A stretch of DNA of 64,000 bases from VRUE01 sp963805475 (GTDB lineage Bacteria; Actinomycetota; Thermoleophilia; Solirubrobacterales; 70-9), in NCBI GenBank assembly GCA_963805475.1, contig CAWDUO010000010.1, positions 124,001-188,000 on the forward strand, read 5' to 3'. Below, piece by piece: positions 27,096 to 36,761 of the stretch (position 1 is the stretch's first letter; each line of letters begins with the position of its first letter). Below the pieces are notes generated by a model, which worked only from the letters and a program-made list of their open reading frames with translations, was not told the DNA's origin and ran no database searches. The position numbers and the translations under genes were made by a program.

Positions 27096-28457
27096 GTGAG
27101 CGAACGGCTATTCGACGCGGGGGACCCCGCCCAGTCCGGGGAGGGGGTAGCTGCGGGTGCTCCGTTGGCGGTGCGGATGCGGCCGCGGTCGCTGGGGGAG
27201 CTGGTGGGGCAGGAGCACGTGTTGGGGGAGGGGTCGGCGCTGCGAACGGCGATCGAGTCGGGGCACCCGCACTCGATGATCCTGTACGGGCCGCCCGGGG
27301 CGGGGAAGACGACGCTGGCGCGGATCGCGGCGTCCACGGCCGACGGGGCGTTCGAGGAGCAGTCCGCCGTCAACGCGGGCAAAGCCGAGATCCGCGGAGC
27401 GATCGAGCGGGCGCGGGAGCGGCGGCAGGCGGCGGGACGGCCGACGATCCTCTTCCTCGACGAGATCCACCGCTTCAACAAGGCCCAGCAGGACGCGCTG
27501 CTGCCGGCGGTTGAGGAGGGGCTGCTGACGCTGATCGGGGCGACGACCGAGAACCCCTACTTCGAGGTCAACTCGGCGCTGCTCTCGCGCTGCCAGATCT
27601 ACGAGCTGCGGCCGCTCTCGCCCGAGCAGGTGGAAGAGCTGCTGCGGCGGGCGCTGGCCGACCCCGAGCGCGGCCTGGCCGAGCCGCCGCCGGTCGAGGA
27701 CGCCGCGCTGGCGATGCTCGCCCACCGCTCCGGCGGCGACGCCCGCGTCGCCCTCTCGGCGCTGGAGCGGGCGGTCGAGCGCGTTTCCGACTTTGACCAC
27801 ACCGGGGTGGGGAAAAAGTCGGAAACGGTCGACGTCGCCGCCGTCGAGGACGCGCTGCAGCGCAAGGCGCTCGACTACGACCGCGAGGGCGACCGCCACT
27901 ACGACTTCGTCTCGGCCTGGATCAAGGCGACGCGCGGCTCCGACGTCGACGCCTCGCTCTACTACCTGGCGGTGATGCTGGAGGGGGGAGAGGACCCGCG
28001 CTTCATCGCCCGCCGCATGGTCATCCTCGCCTCCGAGGACGTCGGCAACGCCGACCCGCAGGCGCTGCTGGTGGCAGACGCGGCGGCGCGCGCGGTCGAC
28101 CGGGTCGGCCTGCCCGAGTGCGCGCTCAACCTCGCCCAGGCCGCCGTCTACCTGGCGCTCGCCCCCAAGTCCAACGCCTCCTACAAAGCGCTCGGCCGCG
28201 CCCGCGGCGAGGTGCGCGAGAACGGCGCCAAGACGCCGCCCGACTACCTGCGCGACGCCCATTACCCCGGCGCGGCGAAGCTCGGCCGCGGCGAGGGCTA
28301 CCGCTACGCGCACGACGAGCCGGGCGCCGTCGGCGACCAGCCGCTGCTGCCGCCGGAGGTCCAGGGACGGCGGTTCTACGAGCCGACCGACCGCGGCTTC
28401 GAGGCCGAGCTGGGGGAGCGCCTGGAGGCGCTTCGCAAAAGGCTTTCAGGGAAATAG
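27096..28457 (+). CDS. rarA: Replication-associated recombination protein A (AAA+ ATPase)
   Basis: 453 residues from GTG 27096 (MSERLFDAGDPA); ATG 27069 in the same frame would overlap the divergent gene. Motifs: PLAVRMRPRSLGELVGQEHV, Walker A ILYGPPGAGKTTLARI, Walker B TILFLDEIHRFNKAQQDALL, and SRCQIYELRPLS. The C-terminal tetramerisation part has SLYYLAVMLEGGEDPRFIAR and YLALAPKSNASYKALG. MgsA/RarA acts at stalled forks. A family B hairpin (27782-27827) is read in frame as VSDFDHTGVGKKSET between the lid and C-terminal domains. Confidence 0.95.
   Translation: MSERLFDAGDPAQSGEGVAAGAPLAVRMRPRSLGELVGQEHVLGEGSALRTAIESGHPHSMILYGPPGAGKTTLARIAASTADGAFEEQSAVNAGKAEIRGAIERARERRQAAGRPTILFLDEIHRFNKAQQDALLPAVEEGLLTLIGATTENPYFEVNSALLSRCQIYELRPLSPEQVEELLRRALADPERGLAEPPPVEDAALAMLAHRSGGDARVALSALERAVERVSDFDHTGVGKKSETVDVAAVEDALQRKALDYDREGDRHYDFVSAWIKATRGSDVDASLYYLAVMLEGGEDPRFIARRMVILASEDVGNADPQALLVADAAARAVDRVGLPECALNLAQAAVYLALAPKSNASYKALGRARGEVRENGAKTPPDYLRDAHYPGAAKLGRGEGYRYAHDEPGAVGDQPLLPPEVQGRRFYEPTDRGFEAELGERLEALRKRLSGK
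27782..27827. repeat. Family B hairpin, copy 2 (inside rarA)
   Basis: CGTTTCCGACTTT (27782-27794) pairs perfectly with AAAGTCGGAAACG (27815-27827). It includes the family tail GGAAACG on both sides and is in frame within rarA. Confidence 0.88.
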
Positions 28458-28593
28458 AGGCAAGCGCAACTTCCCCGAAGAGGGGGTGTTTCAGAGGGCG
28501 GCTTTCCAAGCTAAGCCAGGGAGAGCCGACATACCGGCCGGAGGCCTGGACTGGGGGTCTCCGGCCGGCACCCAAAGGGGAATCAGGGGGGAA

Positions 28594-28623
28594 CTCGACG
28601 ACCGCGACATCGCGGTCGTCGAG
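28594..28623. terminator. Strong hairpin downstream of rarA within a palindrome-rich gap
   Basis: CTCGACGACCGCGA pairs perfectly with TCGCGGTCGTCGAG around a 2-nt loop (14-bp stem). It lies in the 217-bp gap after rarA, which also holds complementary CCGGCCGGA/TCCGGCCGG segments (from about 28537 and 28560) and flanking CGACATACC/GGTTTGTCG. No U-run follows. It may terminate rarA transcription or be another insertion of the palindrome class. Confidence 0.6.
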
Positions 28624-28674
28624 GTTTGTCGGTGTAGGTAGGGACGACTCCCGACCTCCTCTATCGTCTTCGTG

Positions 28675-29466
28675 ATGGCTGACGACAAGCTGAGACTCGG
28701 GGGCATGGCACTCCGCAATGGCCTCCTGATCCACGGGCCGACCCATTGGGCCGCCGCGGTACGTACGGGAGAGGGGGAGATCGAAGTTGCTTCGGAGCGG
28801 AAGCCGGAGCTGGCGCCGAAGTTGGCTGGGAAGGTGCCGGGGCTGCGGGGGCCTTTGAAGCTTTTGGAGGCGATGGCGGTGCTGCCTCTGGTGCGGCGGC
28901 GGATGCCGGGGGCGCGGATGCCTTTCGAGGACCGGCGGGTGGTCGCGGCTGTCGCGGGGACGCTGGTGCTGACCGGGGCGCTGCGGCGCGCGTTTCGCGG
29001 GACCGCGCGGCGCGAGCTGGTCGTGCAGGCGCTGGGGGCGGCGCCCGCGGTGGTCGCCCTCGGCGACCGCGACCTCGCCGCCTACCACGGGGTCGAGCAC
29101 AAGTCGATCGCCGCCTACGAGCAGGGAGTCGAGGACGCCGCCACGGTGCCCAAAGAGCACGACCGCTGCGGCTCCAACCTGCTCGCCCCGATGATGCTGC
29201 TCTCGGTCGCCGGCACGGTGCTCCTCGAGCGCCTGGTCGAGCGGCCGACCCCGGTCGCCCGCACCGCGGTCGGGCTCGCCGGCGCCTCGCTCGCGGTCGA
29301 GATGTTCGCCTGGAGCGACCGCCACCACGGCGAGCCGCTGGCCGAGGCCTTCCACACGCCGGGCCGCGAGATCCAGCGCCACCTGGCGACCAAGGAGCCG
29401 ACGCCCGAGCAGATGCAGGTGGGCGCCGCGGCGCTCGCCGAGATCCTGCGCGCCGAGGGCGCATAG
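28675..29466 (+). CDS. DUF1385 (YqhQ-like) membrane protein
   Basis: 263 residues starting MADDKLRLGGMALRNGLLIH. The family's conserved parts are present: GLLIHGPTHWAAAVR (GG.m.rg type region), AYHGVEHKSIAAYEQGVEDA (the HGxEHK motif), and HDRCGSNLLAPMML. Later HHGEPLAEAFHTPGREIQRH is also typical, as is the C-terminal TKEPTPEQMQVGAAAL. Two or three membrane segments. Proposed to be metal-dependent; function not established. Followed 11 bp later by the epimerase gene. Confidence 0.9.
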   Translation: MADDKLRLGGMALRNGLLIHGPTHWAAAVRTGEGEIEVASERKPELAPKLAGKVPGLRGPLKLLEAMAVLPLVRRRMPGARMPFEDRRVVAAVAGTLVLTGALRRAFRGTARRELVVQALGAAPAVVALGDRDLAAYHGVEHKSIAAYEQGVEDAATVPKEHDRCGSNLLAPMMLLSVAGTVLLERLVERPTPVARTAVGLAGASLAVEMFAWSDRHHGEPLAEAFHTPGREIQRHLATKEPTPEQMQVGAAALAEILRAEGA

Positions 29467-29477
29467 ACTCCGCCGCC

Positions 29478-29888
29478 ATGTTCGGGCGCATCGATCACGT
29501 GGGCGTCGCCGTCGAGGACCTCGACGCGGCGATCGTCCTCTACGAGAAGAGCTTCGAGATGGAGCTGGCGCACCGCGAGACCGTCGAGTCGCAGGGCGTA
29601 GAGGCGGTCCTGCTCGACGTCGGCGACGGGCACGTCGAGCTGCTGCGGCCGCTCGGCCCCGACACCGCGGTCGGCAAGTTCATCGAGCGCAAGGGCCCCG
29701 GCCTGCACCACGTCGCCTACGCGGTCGACGACATCGACGCGACGCTGCCGCGCCTCGCTGCCGCCGGCGTCGAGCTGATCGACAGCGCGCCGCGTGTCGG
29801 CATCCGCGAGAGCCGCGTCGCCTTCCTGCACCCGCGCTCGACCGGCGGCGTGCTGACCGAGATCGTCGAACCGGCTGGAGGGCACTGA
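29478..29888 (+). CDS. mce: Methylmalonyl-CoA epimerase (VOC family)
   Basis: 136 residues: IDHVGVAVEDLDAAIVLYEK, DVGDGHVELLRPLGPDTAVG, GPGLHHVAYAVDDIDATLPR and LHPRSTGGVLTEIVEP. These are the paired beta-alpha-beta modules with the metal-binding histidines and C-terminal glutamate of methylmalonyl-CoA epimerase. It would interconvert (S)- and (R)-methylmalonyl-CoA in propionate metabolism; no mutase gene is in the window. ATGA overlap with the next small gene. Confidence 0.93.
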   Translation: MFGRIDHVGVAVEDLDAAIVLYEKSFEMELAHRETVESQGVEAVLLDVGDGHVELLRPLGPDTAVGKFIERKGPGLHHVAYAVDDIDATLPRLAAAGVELIDSAPRVGIRESRVAFLHPRSTGGVLTEIVEPAGGH

Positions 29889-30097
29889 TGGCGGAGACGC
29901 AGAAGGTCGAGATCGGCTTCGAGGGCGGCCAGGTCGTCGCAGTCCGGCTCAGCGCCGATGCGCTGAAGGATCTGCGCAAGCAGGTCGAAAAGGGCGGCTG
30001 GCACGACATCGAGACGGAGGACGGAACGCTCTCCGTCTACGTCGGCAAGGTCGCGTTTCTCAGAATCGACGCGGCCGCCCAAAAAGTGGGCTTCTGA
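29888..30097 (+). CDS. Conserved small protein of unknown function
   Basis: 69 residues (MAETQKVEIGFEGGQVVAVR start; KGGWHDIETEDGTLSVYVGK). A small beta-rich soluble protein with no recognised domain. Its ATG overlaps the epimerase stop (ATGA), so the two are co-translated. The downstream neighbour is convergent. Confidence 0.75.
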   Translation: MAETQKVEIGFEGGQVVAVRLSADALKDLRKQVEKGGWHDIETEDGTLSVYVGKVAFLRIDAAAQKVGF

Positions 30098-30149
30098 ACG
30101 GCGAGGTCAGGGACGGCCGCGAAGGCCGCCCCTGACGCTCGACCGCCGG

Positions 30150-33021
30150 CTACTTCTTGTGCTTGCCCCCGCGGCAGGCGGGGATGTTGAGCCGCAGGTT
30201 GTTCGTCCTCATCCGCCGGCTGTTCTGCGCCAGCATGTTGAGGAAGCCGGTCGTCTGCCGTGAGCAGAGGTCGCGGGAGTTGACGAGCAGGCCCTTGCCG
30301 CCGCCCTTCATCGTCATGATGAACTTGCTCACCGCGACGTCGGGCGTTTCGTTGAACACCGTCTTCAGGCGACCGTGCGCGGAGCTGATCACGCCGCGCA
30401 GCCGGATCGGCACCTGGCCGTGCAGGTCGGCAAGCAGGTCCGGCAGTTCGTGGCTGGACGAGGTCAGGTAGACCGGGCCCTTCAGGTTGCCCTTCAGCAG
30501 CGGCGAGGTCGCCTGCGCGTGCCCGTAGATCGAGTTCTTCGGGCATTCGTTGGCGGCCAGCTGGACCCTCGTGCACACCGTCTTGATGTGGCTCTGGTCG
30601 AGGATCGTCGCCCGCGGCAGGATGAACGCCGTGCGCCGCAGGTTGGCGTCGCCGTTGCGGGCTTCGACGATCGCCCGGAACTTCGGGTTCTTCGTCCGCC
30701 TGGTCTGGTTCTTGCCGCCGAAGATCCGGGCGTGGAACTTCGGCTTGAAGCCCAGTTTCCTGCACTGGCCGAACTGGAGCCCCTCCGTCTTGGAGATTTC
30801 CTTCCAGGCGTTCGGATCGGCGGGATTGCCGCCGCCGCCGAAGATGCTCGTCTTGATCGGCAGCGGTTCGCGGCATGTGGTCGGGTTGAGCGTGAAGTTC
30901 GACCGATCGATGTTGAGGTCGATCTGCCTGATGTCGAGCTTGACGCCGCCGAACACGTTCGGGATCGGGTCCGAGACGGCGTGGACTTCGGCCGTTTCGG
31001 GGTCGATGTTCAGCGCCACCCGCACGACCACGTTGCCGAGGTCGTACGGTCCGGCGACCGCCGGGGTGATGAACACCATGCTCAGCGGAGCCCCCTTGTA
31101 TGGGCCGGCCAGGTAGGCGTTGCCGAGCGCGTGGAACGGTGCGCCCGAGCCCGCGGCGATCGCCGCCGTGCCGACGAAGCTGCTGTTCGGGCACGCCGGG
31201 CTGGCGATCACGCTGGTCCCGGAGCGCGTGCCCGCCGCGTCGATGCTCGACTGCGGGCAGTATTCGAGCCCCTTCAGCTTCGCCACCATGCCCGGGGGCA
31301 GGTTGACGTCGATCCGCTTGACCTCCTGGTTGCCGTTCTGTCGCACGACGTCCATCCTGAACTTGGTGAACTGCCCCGCCTTGTATTCCGTCGGAGCCGA
31401 GGCGTAGTACGGGTCGAACGGCCGCTCGGCGAGGGTTTTCGGGCACGGGACCGCCGCCGGCTATTTCGCTGAGCGTGAAACTGCCGCTCGGTGTCGCGTC
31501 CGGGTTCCCGGTCCATGGCGTCAGAGCCGAGGTGGTCGTGTGTGGCCCGCAGGTGTCGGGCGTTGGTCAGGGCCCCGTGGGCACCGCCGGCGATATGGAC
31601 GAAGAATTCGCTGAACGTCGCCTGCGGGTTTTCTTCGACCACCGCGGTGACCTGACCGGTCTGCAGGTTGGGGAGATCTTGCCCGTTCAGGCGGACGTTG
31701 ACGCCGTAGCGTTCCGACTCGGCGTGAGGAAGACCCGGAACTGCTTGCCCGAGCTCGGGTCCTGGCTTTCCGGCTCGGCCACGTAGACCTTGCCGTGCAG
31801 TGAGCCGGGCGGCAACGAGGGCGTTTCGACGTCGACCGTGCCGATCTGCGATGCAGCCGGACACTGGATCGGGTTGTTGGTGTGGTAGCCGAACTGCGCG
31901 TTGCTGCACGTCTCGAGCCCATTCGCCAGCGATGGGTTGATCCCCGCGCCTTCGGGCAGCGTCACCCGGGCTACCTTCAGATAGGAGTTGGCGATCGGTT
32001 TTTCGGGATCGAATGGGATGCCCAGGTTGAGCGTCGCTGGCTCGGGCGAGTCGGTGGCGCTGTCGACGGTGGTCTTGATCGTCGGTTCGAAGGGGACTTC
32101 GCTGCAACGGGTCGCACCACTCGGTGTCGTGTAGGAGGCTTTGGTTTCGGTCTGTTCAGCTTCGTATGGAGGTCCCTGTGAATCCAGGTGGAGCAACGTA
32201 ACCTGCCCCCCAGCGCAGTTGCTCGGCATCGTGAGGTACGTGCCGTTGCCTGCCTGCCCGTTGAAGACGAGCCGTGAGCTCAATCAGCGGCGGGCTGGCC
32301 ATCGAAGGCGGGTGGCCCTCGATCGTGAAGACACGTGCTGGTCGACCGGGCTCAGTGAGCCGACGATGAAGGTCGGCCCGGCTTCTGTCAAAAACCCGAC
32401 CATCGATGGAGATCCATTGAAGGGGACGAGGTTGTAGACAGGCAGGGCAACCCGCACCTGTAGGCATTCGCCGGGAACTGGAAAACCGAGAGGTTCTCCT
32501 TCGCATTTACCTTCTCCGTCCGGCGTTTCGCCGGCTACCGTCAGGTAGTTGACCCCGACGAACGAAGCGGGGGGACAGCTGAGCGTGGTCAGCTGCGCAA
32601 TGGTGCACTGCGGCGGCGCTTCAGGGTTTACGCTCAGCCCTTCTGGTGTATTGACAATCGTCTCTTTGACGAACGCAGTCGGGAAGCCACCGGATTCGAA
32701 GGGCGGATGGGGCGCCGTCAGCAGCCTGAAGTCGGTGATTCCGAAGTTGGGGTGGCCGGCCGCCTGGGTGAACTGCTTGCCCAAAGTGCTGTTCGTGCAC
32801 TGTTCGGTCGGTTCAGGGAGTTTGGGGGGCCCCGTTTCGTAACCGTATTCTTTGCCGCCTGGGCCGAGTTCTTCCGGCAGGTCGGCATTTTCCTTGCACG
32901 TCAGCCCCTCCCATTTCGTGACCGAATATCGGCCTGCGTCTGCCGACGAAGCACCGAATGCGAAGACGAGGAATGCGGCGGTGAGAACGAGCAACCCCAG
33001 TGGGCCACGCTTGCTTCTCAT
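30150..33021 (-). CDS. Very large secreted protein, broken by several apparent frameshifts
   Basis: Signal peptide at ATG 33021 (MRSKRGPLGLLVLTAAFLVF, cleavage after SSADA). Pieces of one protein follow in changing frames: TKWEGLTCKENADLPEELGP to SLSPVDQHV; FTIEGHPPSMASPPLIELTA; RLVFNGQAGNGTYLTMPSNC to GKQFRVFL; HAESERYGVNVRLNGQDLPN to SEFFVHIAGGAHGALTN; and MDVVRQNGNQEVKRIDVNLP to NIPACRGGKHKK at 30150. Each join follows on in content (repeated CxxA/CPxxS-like and TLPEGAGINPSLANGL versus VNLPPGMVAKLKG motifs). Shifts lie near 32325, 32278, 31715, 31550 and 31400-31440. Corrected length about 950 residues. Cell-surface protein; function unknown. Composition is less GC-extreme than its neighbours. 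Confidence 0.75.
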
Positions 33022-33116
33022 ATGAGACTCTCCTCCAAGACGGGTTGAAAATCAGATACCCGCCTCCCGCAGTGAAAAACCGTACAGCAGGAGCGCATGG
33101 GCTCCATCGGGGATAA

Positions 33117-34088
33117 CTACGGATTGGCCAACTCGGTCCAGAGGCGCTCCTCCGCCTCGGCCACTTGGTTAGCCAAAGTGTCGATCTCGCGCCACAGAGC
33201 GGGCTCGCGCTCCTCGCGCTCGCTCGCGGCGTGGAAAGCGTTGGCCAGATCGGTCCACGCCGCGGCGGCCGCGGCGGCCAGCGGGGCCTCGTCGCGGCCG
33301 GCCTCTTCGAGGAAGCGCGAGTACATGAGGCGGAAGGCGCCGCCGCCGGTGCCGCGGCGCTCGATCACCTGGTAGCCGAAGCGCGCGCACCACCGCCAGT
33401 CCTCGGCGGCCTCCGGCCACGAGCCCGCCTCGGCCGCGAGGCGGCGCACCGCGTCGAGGCCGGAGAAGCCGGGGAGCTGCGGCTCGACCATCGCCCTCGC
33501 CGCCCGCTCGATCGCCGCCGGGATCGCCTCGCGCAGCCGCGCTTCGGAGACCTCCCCGGTCGCCGTGAACATGTGGCCGGCGAGCGGGTACGCGGGATGC
33601 TCGCTGTGGCGGGCGCGGTCGAGGTTCTCCAGGCGCGTCAGCTGAAGCTCCTCGAAGCCGGTGTCGGAGAGGTGGGCGTGCTCGTCGTCGTAGCCGGCGA
33701 GGACGACGGCGTGGCCGGGGAAGTGGGCCGAGCTGCCGTAGTGGTCCAGGTAATAGAGGTCGGTGAGCAGCAGCGCCGGCCGGCCGGCGTCGACCTCGGC
33801 GCGAGCCGCCTCCCAGGCGCTCGCGTCGCCGGGCTCGAACGTGCGCAGCTCCAGCGCCGCCCCGGTCAGCGCGCCGAAGCCCTCCTCCAGCCGCGCGGTG
33901 CGGCCGTTGAACCAGCGCGTCGGCGAGGCGTCCTCGATCGTCACGTAGTAGAAGCAGGCGCCCGCCCCCAGCCCGAACGCCATCTCCTCGCTCAGATTGG
34001 CGGTGCCGTGGAAGGCGAGCAGGTTGCGCAGGGCCGTGGACCCGCAGTGGTGGCCGGGGGTGTGGACGTAGCCGGGGACGAAGGGCAT
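33117..34088 (-). CDS. BtrH N-terminal domain / DUF4872 protein
   Basis: 323 residues. N-terminus VHTPGHHCGSTALRNLLAFH matches the BtrH N-terminal domain, a cysteine-protease-like fold (Cys about 15). Conserved SAHFPGHAVVLAGYDDEHAH supplies the histidine/aspartate region. The C-terminal half (EPQLPGFSGLDAVRRLAAEA, then RRGTGGGAFRLMYSRFLEEA) fits DUF4872. BtrH itself is an acyltransferase of butirosin synthesis; here the substrate is unknown and no biosynthetic cluster surrounds it. Divergent from the PAP2 gene with a 24-bp gap. Confidence 0.85.
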   Translation of the reverse strand: MPFVPGYVHTPGHHCGSTALRNLLAFHGTANLSEEMAFGLGAGACFYYVTIEDASPTRWFNGRTARLEEGFGALTGAALELRTFEPGDASAWEAARAEVDAGRPALLLTDLYYLDHYGSSAHFPGHAVVLAGYDDEHAHLSDTGFEELQLTRLENLDRARHSEHPAYPLAGHMFTATGEVSEARLREAIPAAIERAARAMVEPQLPGFSGLDAVRRLAAEAGSWPEAAEDWRWCARFGYQVIERRGTGGGAFRLMYSRFLEEAGRDEAPLAAAAAAAWTDLANAFHAASEREEREPALWREIDTLANQVAEAEERLWTELANP

Positions 34089-34112
34089 GGGGGCGGATTA
34101 TGCTGCCCGGCC

Positions 34113-34607
34113 GTGGAGAGTCTCGACCTCAGGACGTTGCGCTTCATGCGGACGCGTGGCCACACCCCCGGCCTGGAGAAAGCTGCAAAGGGATTGGGGA
34201 AGGCCGGGAACAATGGGGCCGTCTGGGTTGGGATTGGGGTGCTGCTGGCTCTCGTGGACGGGGCGAATCGCGAAGCTTGGTTGATCTGTGCGGTGTTGGG
34301 GCCCGTGGCGATTGGGCTGAACTATGTGGTGAAGCTGGTGGTGCGACGGCCGCGGCCGGTGCTCGAGGGGCTGCCGCCGCTTGGGGGAGCTCCCAGCTCT
34401 CTTAGCTTTCCGTCTGCGCATGCGACCTCATCGTTCGCTGTCGCTACGGCGATGACTCGGGTCGAGCCCTGGGGGGCGCTTGCCTTCCTGCTTGCGATCG
34501 CCTTGTCGCTGGGCCGTCCATATCTGGGCATGCACTACCCGTCCGACGTGGTCGTTGGGGCGATCCTCGGCGTAATTCTCGGGCTCCTGGTCCCGTTCTC
34601 TCTATGA
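34113..34607 (+). CDS. PAP2-family membrane phosphatase
   Basis: 164 residues from GTG 34113. The three phosphatase motifs are present: KLVVRRPRP (KxxxxxxRP), SLSFPSAHATSSF (PSGH type, here PSAH) and SLGRPYLGMHYPSDVVVGA (SRxxxxxHxxxD type with Gly before Arg). Four or five membrane segments. It would dephosphorylate a lipid phosphate such as undecaprenyl diphosphate or phosphatidate. It stops 10 bp before ychF. Confidence 0.9.
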   Translation: MESLDLRTLRFMRTRGHTPGLEKAAKGLGKAGNNGAVWVGIGVLLALVDGANREAWLICAVLGPVAIGLNYVVKLVVRRPRPVLEGLPPLGGAPSSLSFPSAHATSSFAVATAMTRVEPWGALAFLLAIALSLGRPYLGMHYPSDVVVGAILGVILGLLVPFSL

Positions 34608-34617
34608 GGTCTCATCT

Positions 34618-35691
34618 ATGAAGGTGGGAATTGTCGGATTGCCCAACGCGGGCAAGTCCACTCTGTTCAACGCGCTGACCAAGGGTGGGGCGCAGACGGG
34701 GGACTACCCGTTCACGACCATCGAGCCGAACGTGGCTATCGCGCAGGTGCCGGACGAGCGGCTGGGGAAGGTCGCCGAGACGGTCGGGGCCTCGAAGCTG
34801 GAACCGGCGACGATCTTCTTCCACGACATCGCCGGCCTGGTCAAGGGCGCCTCCGAGGGGGAGGGGCTGGGCAACAAGTTCCTCGCCTCGATCCGCGAGA
34901 CCGACGCGATCTGCCACGTCGTCCGCTGCCACGCCGACTCCGGCGTCCCCCATCCCGACGGCCGGGTCGACCCGATCGCCGACATCGAGACGATCGAGAC
35001 CGAGCTGGTCCTCTCCGACTACGAGCAGGCCGAGCGCCGCCTCGACCGGGTGCGCAAGGGCGCCAAGTCGGGCGACGCCGAGGCGATCGCCGAGCGCGAC
35101 TGGCTCGAGCTGGTGGTCGAGGCGCTCGCCGCCGGCAGGCCCGCCCGCTCCGTCCCGGTTCCCGAGGCAGCCGCGCACGGCCCCGCCAACCTGCAGGCGC
35201 TCACCTCGAAGCCGATCCTCTACGTCGCCAACGTCGACGAGGGCGACGCCGAGCCGCCCGCGGCGGTCGCCGCGCACGCGGCCGAGGTCGGCGCCGGCGT
35301 GGTCGCGGTCAGCGCCCGGATCGAGGGCGAGCTGGCCGAGCTCGACCCCGTCGAAGCGGCCGAGATGCGCGAGTCCTACGGCGTCGAGGGCTCCGGCCTG
35401 GACCGCCTCGTCCGCGCCGCCTACGACCTGCTCGAGCTGATCACCTTCTTCACCGCCGGCGAGGGCAAGGAGGCGGTGGCGCGCGAACTGCGCCGCGGCG
35501 CGACCGCGCTGGAGGCGGCCGGCACGATCCACACCGAGATCCAGGAAGCCTTCGTCAAAGCCGAGGCGATCGGCTGGGAGCAGCTGGTCGAGTGCGGCGG
35601 CTACGCGCCGGCGCGCGACAAAGGCCTACTGCGGATCGAGGGCCGCGACTACGTCGTGCAGGACGGCGACGTGATCACGATCAAGGTGTAG
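34618..35691 (+). CDS. ychF: Redox-regulated ATPase YchF (OLA1 family)
   Basis: 357 residues. G1 motif GIVGLPNAGKSTLFNALTKG, G2/G3 region TTIEPNVAIAQVPDERL and FFHDIAGLVKGASEGEGLGN, and LYVANVDEGD in place of NKxD, explaining ATP preference. The C-terminal TGS/ubiquitin-like domain has LITFFTAGEGKEAVARELRR, IHTEIQEAFVKAEAIGW and the end GDVITIKV. Ribosome- and stress-associated protein. Slightly shorter than the 363 of E. coli. Confidence 0.97.
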   Translation: MKVGIVGLPNAGKSTLFNALTKGGAQTGDYPFTTIEPNVAIAQVPDERLGKVAETVGASKLEPATIFFHDIAGLVKGASEGEGLGNKFLASIRETDAICHVVRCHADSGVPHPDGRVDPIADIETIETELVLSDYEQAERRLDRVRKGAKSGDAEAIAERDWLELVVEALAAGRPARSVPVPEAAAHGPANLQALTSKPILYVANVDEGDAEPPAAVAAHAAEVGAGVVAVSARIEGELAELDPVEAAEMRESYGVEGSGLDRLVRAAYDLLELITFFTAGEGKEAVARELRRGATALEAAGTIHTEIQEAFVKAEAIGWEQLVECGGYAPARDKGLLRIEGRDYVVQDGDVITIKV

Positions 35692-35700
35692 CGTCCGGCC

Positions 35701-36693
35701 ATGGACCAGGGAGCGCGGTTCCCGCGGGTCGCCGCCAGGGCGGGCCACTACGAGAGCTTCTACATAAAGGCCTGCCGGCCCGGCGGCGGGCAGGGGGTCT
35801 GGATCCGCCACACGGTGCACAAGCGGCCGGGGGCTGAGCCCAACGCCTCGATCTGGTTCGTCCTCTTCGACCGCGAGGCCGAGGGGCCGCGGGCGACCAA
35901 GGCGACCGTTCCAGCCGCCGAGCTCTCCGTCCCCGCCGGGGGCTGGATCCGCGTCGCCGACGCCGAGATCGGCCCCGGCCGGGCGCGCGGCGCGGTCGGC
36001 GGGGACAACCTGACCGCCGCCTGGGACCTGGCCTTCTCCGGCGACGCCGAGCCGTGCAAATACCTGCCTTCGGACCGCCTGTATGAGACCCGCCTGCCGA
36101 AGACGAAGTTCGTCGCCCCCTACCCCGACGCCCGCTTCGACGGCCGGCTCGAAATCGACGGCGAGACGATCGAGCTCGACGGCTGGCCGGGGATGATCGG
36201 CCACAACTGGGGTACCGAGCACGCCGAGCGCTGGGTCTGGCTCGAGGGCACCGGCTTCCCCGACTCGCCGGGCACATACTTCGACGCCGGCGCCGCGCGG
36301 ATCAGGCTCGGCCCCTGGACGACGCCCTGGGTCCCCTCGGGGATGCTCGTGCTCGAAGGCGAGCCGCACAGGCTCGGCGGCTTCGGCCACATCCGCCGCG
36401 CCGAGATCGAGGAGTCGGCCGGCGAGTGCCGCTTCGTCCTCCCCGGCAAGGACATCGTCGTCCGCGGCCGCGTCGTCGCGCCGACGAAGGACTTCGTCGG
36501 CTGGGTCTACGCCGATCCCGCCCCCGGATCGGAGCACCACACGATCAACTGCTCGGTCTGCGACCTCGAGCTGACCGTCGAGCGCTCCGCCCACCCGCCC
36601 CTCCACCTGTCCCTCCCCGGAGGCGCCGCCTACGAGCTCGGCATGCGCGAGACCGACCACGGCATCCCGATCCAGCCATTTCCGGACGGCTGA
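35701..36693 (+). CDS. Lipocalin/CrtC-like beta-barrel protein of unknown function
   Basis: 330 residues; no signal peptide. It begins MDQGARFPRVAARAGHYESF, then GVWIRHTVHKRPGAEPNASI. The motif GMIGHNWGTEHAERWVWLEG (HNWG) is seen in hydroxyneurosporene dehydrogenase/tocopherol-cyclase-like calycin proteins. The tryptophan- and glycine-rich beta pattern supports a double lipocalin-like fold. The activity cannot be stated. It follows ychF by 9 bp and is terminated by two family A hairpins. Confidence 0.65.
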   Translation: MDQGARFPRVAARAGHYESFYIKACRPGGGQGVWIRHTVHKRPGAEPNASIWFVLFDREAEGPRATKATVPAAELSVPAGGWIRVADAEIGPGRARGAVGGDNLTAAWDLAFSGDAEPCKYLPSDRLYETRLPKTKFVAPYPDARFDGRLEIDGETIELDGWPGMIGHNWGTEHAERWVWLEGTGFPDSPGTYFDAGAARIRLGPWTTPWVPSGMLVLEGEPHRLGGFGHIRRAEIEESAGECRFVLPGKDIVVRGRVVAPTKDFVGWVYADPAPGSEHHTINCSVCDLELTVERSAHPPLHLSLPGGAAYELGMRETDHGIPIQPFPDG

Positions 36694-36700
36694 CGACCAC

Positions 36701-36744
36701 CGCGTTCGCCTTTTGTCGACCTATGCCTGACAAAAGGCGAACGC
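36701..36744. repeat. Family A palindrome, copy 4 (intergenic, tandem pair)
   Basis: CGCGTTCGCCTTTTGTCG ... GACAAAAGGCGAACGC, 8 bp after a stop codon, first of two hairpins between convergent genes. One base shorter than the 45-bp standard. Confidence 0.92.
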
Positions 36745-36761
36745 CCGAGGGACCACCTTCT

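Noticed and set aside
25472..27481. Extended aldehyde dehydrogenase start at 27481
   Set aside because: The added part overlaps rarA on the opposite strand; ATG 27070 starts just before family homology.
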